A stretch of DNA of 41,805 bases from JACKAN01 sp964502735 (GTDB taxonomy: Bacteria; Bdellovibrionota; Bdellovibrionia; Bdellovibrionales; UBA1609). The translations under genes were made by a program, and so were the position numbers. The DNA lies in assembly GCA_964502735.1 (NCBI GenBank), contig CAZCYD010000021.1, positions 1 through 41,805 of the forward strand. Reading direction: 5' to 3'. Position 1 is the stretch's first letter; each line of letters opens with the position of its first letter. Shown one piece after another: positions 14,501 to 21,200 of the stretch. The notes beneath the pieces were generated by a model. It was not told the origin of the DNA. It did no database searches and worked only from the letters and a program-made list of their open reading frames with translations.

Positions 14501-15233
14501 GGCCGCCTCAAGTCAACGAGACTTAACGGGCACAGGTGTCAACCCCGCATTCTTGACAATCTCTGAAAGCGACCCTTACGACTTTGGCGATCAAGCTCTA
14601 GGCTCAACAACTGAACACACCTTTACAATTAGCAACACGGGCGGAGCTGAAGCTTCTACGATGAGTGGTGGCGGACTCTCGGCTCCATTCAGTTACAAAG
14701 GGGGAGCTTATCCTGGAACTGGCGGCACTTGCGGAGTCAATTTAAGCGCGTCTTCTAACTGTACAGTTATCGTAACTTTTACCCCCACAGCTATGGGCGT
14801 TCACAGTCGCCAAATCACGATCAATTACAATGACGGTGGAGCCAACCAACAAGCTCTAAGAACCGTAACTGGAAATGGAGCTGGGGCGGCGGAGTTAACA
14901 ATTTCTGATGGCCCCATTTACGATTATGGCCTCCAAGCGGTTGGATCTAACACTGACCACACTTTTATAATTACTAACAACGGATCTGTAACTGCCAACT
15001 CTATGTCTGGAGATCCCATTGCGGCCCCCTTCAACTACAAAGGTGGCTCTTACCCTGGAACTGGCGGAACTTGCGACGAAACTCTGGATTCTGGCCTCAC
15101 TTGTACAGTTGTTGTAACTTATTCTCCCTTTGAAGTGGGAACAGGACAGGTGGCCAACCTTGTGGTCCGCTACAACGATGGAGCTCTTCCACAAAGTGCC
15201 GCTCGAATCATAAGAGGGGATGCCGATATTCCA
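851..15233 (+). repeat. Higher-order repeat: period of ten units (~3.42 kb)
   Basis: Units separated by ten share signatures that adjacent units lack. PGTAGTCG occurs in units 3 and 13. TRS-x-GSSTDQSFT occurs in units 26 and 36. GAGAAVASRDVQG, GSGAAVANRDIEG and GTGPAIASRGVQG occur in units 21, 31 and 41, at about 7301, 10727 and 14151. INYFDGA-x-x-QTS-x-RDVTGTG occurs in units 28 and 38. FNPTI plus GVATTP occurs in units 22 and 32. Starts of units 8, 18, 28, 38 and 48 are at 2562, 5985, 9411, 12834 and 16266, spaced 3423, 3426, 3423 and 3432 bp. The pattern fades after unit ~44. It implies that blocks of ten units were amplified, not single units. Confidence 0.8.
2371..2381 (+). other. 1-bp frameshift (extra G) inside repeat 7 of the giant gene
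   Basis: In the other repeats the core reads FK(G/D)G(S/T)YPGTGG, for example gat-ggc-tct-tac-ccc. Here the DNA reads gat-ggg-atc-tta-ccc, with GGG at 2375-2377. Removing one G restores gat-gga-tct-tac and joins the two frames without losing a residue of the repeat. Possible causes are a sequencing or assembly error, a genuine inactivating mutation, or +1 frameshifting at GGG-A. The following ~20 kb has stayed open with no further lesion, which favours an error or a very recent mutation. Confidence 0.85.
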
Positions 15234-18200
15234 GCAGTTCTCGCCATCACAGCCCCAAGCCTTCCTCACAACTATGGAACTCGCGGAGTCACTTCTGTTA
15301 ACGACCAAACTTATACGCTTGTAAACTCCGGTGGAGTCCCAGCTAGAAACATCCAAGAAATAGGGTTGGCAAACCCCTACTCCCTAAAAGGTGGAACTTG
15401 GCCAGGCAGTGGTGGAAACTGCGGCGAAACCTTAGCTCCTGGTGCCAATTGTAACTTCGTTGTGTCTTTTTCTCCTGTTGCCGTAGGAACATTTAATGAC
15501 ACGATTGAAGTCCAGTACAATGATGGAGTCACCTCGCAAACAGGTTCTGGCGGAGTCACTGGTATCGGGGCCACCTTGGCCACCTTAGTGATTTCTGATG
15601 CCACAACCTTTGACTTCGGCACAAAAGCTGTGGGTTCTGTAACTCAGCATACTTTTAACGTCGACAACATTGGTGGGGTACCGGCAACAGGTATGGTGGG
15701 AAGTGGTTTGTCGACACCTTACCGCTTTAAAGGTGGATCTTACCCTGGAACAGATGGAACCTGTAACACGGAACTCCCCGCTTCCGGAACTTGTACAATC
15801 GTTGTGGAATTTGCCCCTATTTCAACGGGATCATTCAATGACTCTGTCCAACTGGATTACAGTGACAGCGTTAACTCACAAGTGGCTTTAAGAGATGTTA
15901 CGGGCGTAGGAGCCTCCACCGCTACACTGACAATCTCCGAAGCTAATCCTTACAACTTTGGTACACATGCTGTAGGCTCTGTAACAGAGCACACTTTTGT
16001 AGTCACCAACACGGGTGGGGTAGAGGCCGAAGAAATCGTATCTGAAGTCATATCAGCTCCTTTTCGCTACAAAGGTGGAGCTTACCCAGGCACCAATGGA
16101 ACTTGCGGAGTTTCTCTGGCTCCTCTCAACACCACTTGCAATCTTGTAGTTGAGTACGCTCCGACAGCAGCAGGCAGTCACAACTCGACGATTCAGCTCA
16201 ACTATAATAACGGTGCTTCTACCCAAAGTGTGTCTCGCGATATCCAAGGATCATCAACAACTCCTGCCGTTATACTTATCAGCCACGGTGCCACTTACAA
16301 TTTTGGCACACACGCAGTGAGTTCAACCGCAGAACACACCTTTACGCTCACCAATAATGGCCAGACGACAGCAACACTCATGTTGGCAGAGGAGTTGAGT
16401 CTACCATTTGCCTTTAAAGGTGGGACTTATCCCGGCACTAATGGCACCTGTGGAACCGAACTCAATGCCAGTGATACCTGTGATGTTGTAGTAACTTTTA
16501 ATCCCACTAGCACGGGCTCTTTTGGTGACACCTTACAAGTCAACTACTTTAATGGTGCCAGCAACCAATCGGCAACTCGCCCCATGACGGGAGAAGGTGG
16601 AAACGCCGCCTCACTGGAAATTTCGCACAGTCCTGACTACGATTTTGGCGTGCGTGCCATTGCATCTAACACCGACCACACTTTTACCATTACTAATAAC
16701 GGTGCCGTACAGGCAACAACACTTAACGCCATTGCCTTTTCGGAGCCTGTTTTTACCTTCAAAGATGGCTCTTACCCCGGAACTGGCGGAACCTGCGGAA
16801 CTGAACTCGACGCCGCTGCAACTTGCACAATCATAGTGACATTTTCTCCCATTGATACCTCTACAAGTAATGACGTCGTACAACTTTCTTATTTTGATGG
16901 CGTCAGTTCGCAAACGGCTTCGCGGGTAATTTCAGGAACTGGAGCTACCGCTGCCGACTTAATTATTTCTGACGGTCCAACATATAACTTTGGTACCCGA
17001 GCAAGAAATTCCTCGACGTACAAAACCTTTACTGTGGAAAACGTCGGAGCCGTCGCAGCTACCAGTATGAACGGAACGGGATTAGGTGTTTCCTTTAATT
17101 ACTACGGCGGCTCTTACCCAGGGACTGGCGGAACTTGCGGAGTGAGTTTGGCTGCCGGTGCCACTTGTGAAATCGTCATTCGTTTTTGGCCTACAACTAC
17201 AGGTACAAAAACTGAAACCATGAGTGTCAATTATAATAATGGAGCCACAGCCGTAAGTTCTACAAGGCAAATGACGGGTATATCTGTCTCAAACGCCCTC
17301 CTAACAATTTCAAATGGAGCCACCTTTGACTTTGGCACTCGGGCACGAGGCTCAATCTCTGAGCATGAATTTACTGTCACAAATACGGGAGGTTGGGAAG
17401 CCACTCTTGTGGCTTCCAACAGCCTAACGGCTCCCTATCGCTTTAAGGGGGGGACTTTCCCTGGCACAGATGGTACATGCACGGCTACTATTGCCTCCAC
17501 GGCCAACTGTACAGTTGTTGTAGAGTTTGCTCCAACAGCCAATGGCACATTTAACAACACTCTTACCATCAACTATCAAAATGGTGCCGACAGCGGAGAC
17601 TCCAACTCTAGTCGAGCCATTACTGGTATTGGAGCTGACCCTGCCCTACTCACAATTTCTGAGGCCAACCCTTACAACTATGGTACCCGAGCGCTAGCTT
17701 CTAACACCCCCCATTTATTTACGATCACAAATACAGGAGGCGTTCCCGCCACAAGTGTAAGTGAAATTGGCCTAGTCTCTCCTTTTAATTTTAATGGAGG
17801 AGTATTTCCTGGAACCAATGGAACCTGTACGACCACAATTAACAACGGTACATCTTGTGAAATCGAAATTAGCTTTTCTCCAAGTTCTACGGGATCGTTT
17901 GCCGACAGTATTGAAATTTCCTACCACAATGGCGTCAACACACAAAGCGTTTTACGCAATGTTGAGGGTGCTGGAGCTAACGAAGCCAATCTTGTCTGGA
18001 TAGACGCTCCCTCTTACGATTTTGGCGGAGTCGCCGTGGGTACCGGAATTAATCACAAATTCACAGTACAGAACGTCGGGGGTGTGGCGGCCACTTCTTT
18101 AAACCTGACCTTTGCCACTCCACACTTTACTTATGCCAATGGATCTTATCCTGGCTCCGACAGTTCAGGGGCCGGGGTGGGAACCTGTGGAGCCACTCTC

Positions 18201-21200
18201 AACCCAGGAACTAGTTGTGATCTTATCATCCGTTTTGCGCCTCAAGCGGCATTTCCCATTAGCTACACGGCGGCCTTCGTTTACAATAACGGTGTGACCA
18301 CCACTCAATCCGACATGGATCTTTTAGGCGAAGGTGAAGCTCTGGCCTACCTAATAATTTCTGAGGGCACCTACTACAGTTACGGAACAAGAGCTTTAGA
18401 TTCCAGCACCGATCACACCTTTACAATTAGCAATATAGGAACAGTCAGCGCGACAAACCTAGGAGGCACGGGTCTTAATGCCCCTTACAGTTTTAAGGGC
18501 GGCACCTTCCCTGGCACAGGAGGAACTTGTGTTAACGGGGGATCTCTTGGCCCAGACCCCGCAACCTGCACAATTGTCGTCACCTTTGCACCGACTGTTA
18601 CAGGAAGTTATACGGACCACATTCGCATCGAGTATCACGATGGAAACAGCAATAGAGCCGTACAACGAGAAGTCCGAGGGGTTGGAGCTACCCAAGGATT
18701 GCTAACATTTTCCAATCAGAATTTTGGCATTGTTGCCCGAGGTTCTGTAACAGCTACAAGTTATCGTATAGTTTCAAACATCGGAGGAGTTCCCGTTACA
18801 GATATGAGTAGCGTTCTCAATGCCCCTTTTGCCTATAAGGGCGGAGGCGCTTATCCTGGGGTGGATGGAGACTGTGGCCTGACATTAAACGAAGGAGCCA
18901 GTTGTAATATCTACTATCAATTTGCCCCCACTGTTAATGGCTATGCCTCCACAGATCTTGAAATCTACTATCACGATGGAGCCAATAACGTAATGACCAG
19001 TCGTCTATTAGAAGGTACCGCCGTCGACCCTGCCGTTATCAGTATTGATGTGGCCCCAGAGTACGACTTTGGAGACAAGCCGACCAATTCGCAAACGGAT
19101 GTGTTTATACAACTCACTAACAACGGTCAAGTGCCCGCCACAGCTCTGGGAGGCTTTGGTATGGGCTCTGGTTTTACCTATGCGGGCAGCGGATTTTTCC
19201 CTGGGGGCGGCACGTGCGGCACATCTCTAGATGTAGCTACATCTTGCACTGTCGGCATCAGGTTTGCCCCTACTGCGGATCAATCTTACTTTAACCCGGT
19301 CTTTGCCATCAGCTATAATAACGGAGCCAACTCAACCACAGCACCTTTGCAGCTGCGAGGTCGCGGGGTAGGACCGGCAAACTTGGAATATCGAATTAAT
19401 TTGTCTACCACTATTACCAATCACAACTTTGGTACGGTGGCCATTGGTAACGCCATCACTTTTGTGACGGTTTATCTTTACAACACAGGTTCTACAGCAG
19501 CCAGTAGCATTGCTCCAGTTGCTCTCAGCTCCCCCTTTAAGTTCTTTGGCGGCAGCTATCCTGGATCAGGAGGAAACTGCGGCACAGATCTTAATGAAGT
19601 GAGCGTTAACCCTTTTTACTGTACACTCATTCTTCAATATGAACCGACAGCCACAGGAAACCATAACGAAACTCTCACCATAAACTATCACAATGGCGTG
19701 CAGGCGCGAACCGCCAATTTACCACTCTCAGGTGTTGGCGCAGATCCCGCTCTTGTCACCATTTCCGAAATAGACCCTTATGACTATGGCACTCTCCAAG
19801 TTGGAGACAGCGCCAACCACGTTTTTGTACTCGAAAATACTGGAGGCGTCCCCGCTGCCAGTATGCAACCCCCAACTCTGACTCCCCCTTATCAATACAA
19901 CGGAGGCACTTATCCTGGCACTGGTGGAAACTGCGGAGGCTCTTTGGCGGCCGGAGCGACTTGCAACCTCGACATTGTCTTTGTCCCTACTATCGCAGGA
20001 GATTTTGACAGTTCATTCACTGTTATTTACGACAATGGAGTCCAAGGCGCCAGCGCCACAAGAAACATCACGGGAAGAGCCACCTCGCCAGCGATTATTC
20101 AGATTTCACTATCAGACCCCTACAATTTTGGACCTCAACCTATTTATTCGGATACGGAGGTTGTTTTTACACTGCAAAACGTAGGATCGTTGCAGGCCAC
20201 AGGCGTTACAGGTTTTGCTTTAACAGCTCCTTTTAAATACTCCGGAGCCGGTTCTTATCCTGGCGGAGGCAACTGTACAAACACTCTCAACCCAGGACAA
20301 AACTGTAACGTCAGAATCACCTTTAACCCCACAGCTGAGGGAAGTTTTACTGATACATTCACCGTGAGCTACCACGATGGCAGCACGACTCAAACAACAA
20401 CTAAAGACCTCGAAGGCTCTACAATGGTCAGCGAATATTGCGTAGGAAAAACTGGAAACTCGCCTTACGCAGGTGGCGCTGGAACAAGCGGCAACCCCTA
20501 TACACTGTGTACACCTGCACAGTTCTTGGCTATGGCCTCTAATCTCGGTAGTTATTTTGAGTTGAGAGACAATATTGACTTTACTGGAACAAGCTTCACA
20601 CCTATTGGAAACAGCTCCTCAGCCTTTACAGGAACCTTTGATGGAAAAGGCTTCGAAGTCAGAAGCATCACCTACAGCAATGCCTCACAAGACGATATTG
20701 GTGTGTTTGGAGTCAGCTCTGGAACCATTAAAAACTTAACTGTAACCTCTATTGATCTCACAGCTCGCGATCACGTGGGCGGAATTATTGGGCGAATGAC
20801 AGGTGGCTCTCTGCTCTACTCTTCTTCTGGAGGAGCTGTATCAGGATCAAACACAAATACAGCTAACGGAGTGGGTGGAGCTGTAGGAACTCTAACGTCA
20901 GGAACAGTCGATCACACTTATTCGACAGCCAACGTAGCCGGAAATTATAACGTCGGGGGTTTTGTCGGTCACTCTTCTGGCACTATAACAAAAGCTTACA
21001 CTTCGGGAGCTGTAAGCGGAAACAATGATAAAGCTGGAGGTTTTGTAGGACTATTGAACTCAGGTTCAATCACAGACTCTTATGCTCAAGGGGGAGTTGA
21101 CGGATCTTCTAAAGTCGGTGGATTTGCCGGAGAAACTTTGGCAACGAGTACCAGATCTTACTCACGCGGTAACGTTACAGGCTCAAGCAGTGTGGGCGGC

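Larger units (their letters stand above)
167..20432 (+). repeat. 59 tandem ~342-bp (114-aa) ASH-domain coding repeats
   Basis: Counting repeat starts at the A-x-L-x-I-S-(D/E/N) strand gives 59 complete units between 167 and ~20432, averaging ~343 bp, plus a partial unit at the window start. The most conserved stretch at DNA level is around the K-G-G-S-Y-P-G-T-G-G-T-C-G core, where the same codons (ggaactggcggaacttgc) recur in many units. Units ~45-59 are visibly more divergent; some have altered lengths or lose the Y-P-G-T core, for example the units starting near 18700, 19030 and 19380. Confidence 0.9.

Noticed and set aside
167..20432. CRISPR-like or satellite non-coding array
   Set aside because: The period (~342 bp) is far too long for CRISPR, and the units are coding with an intact Ig-like pattern.
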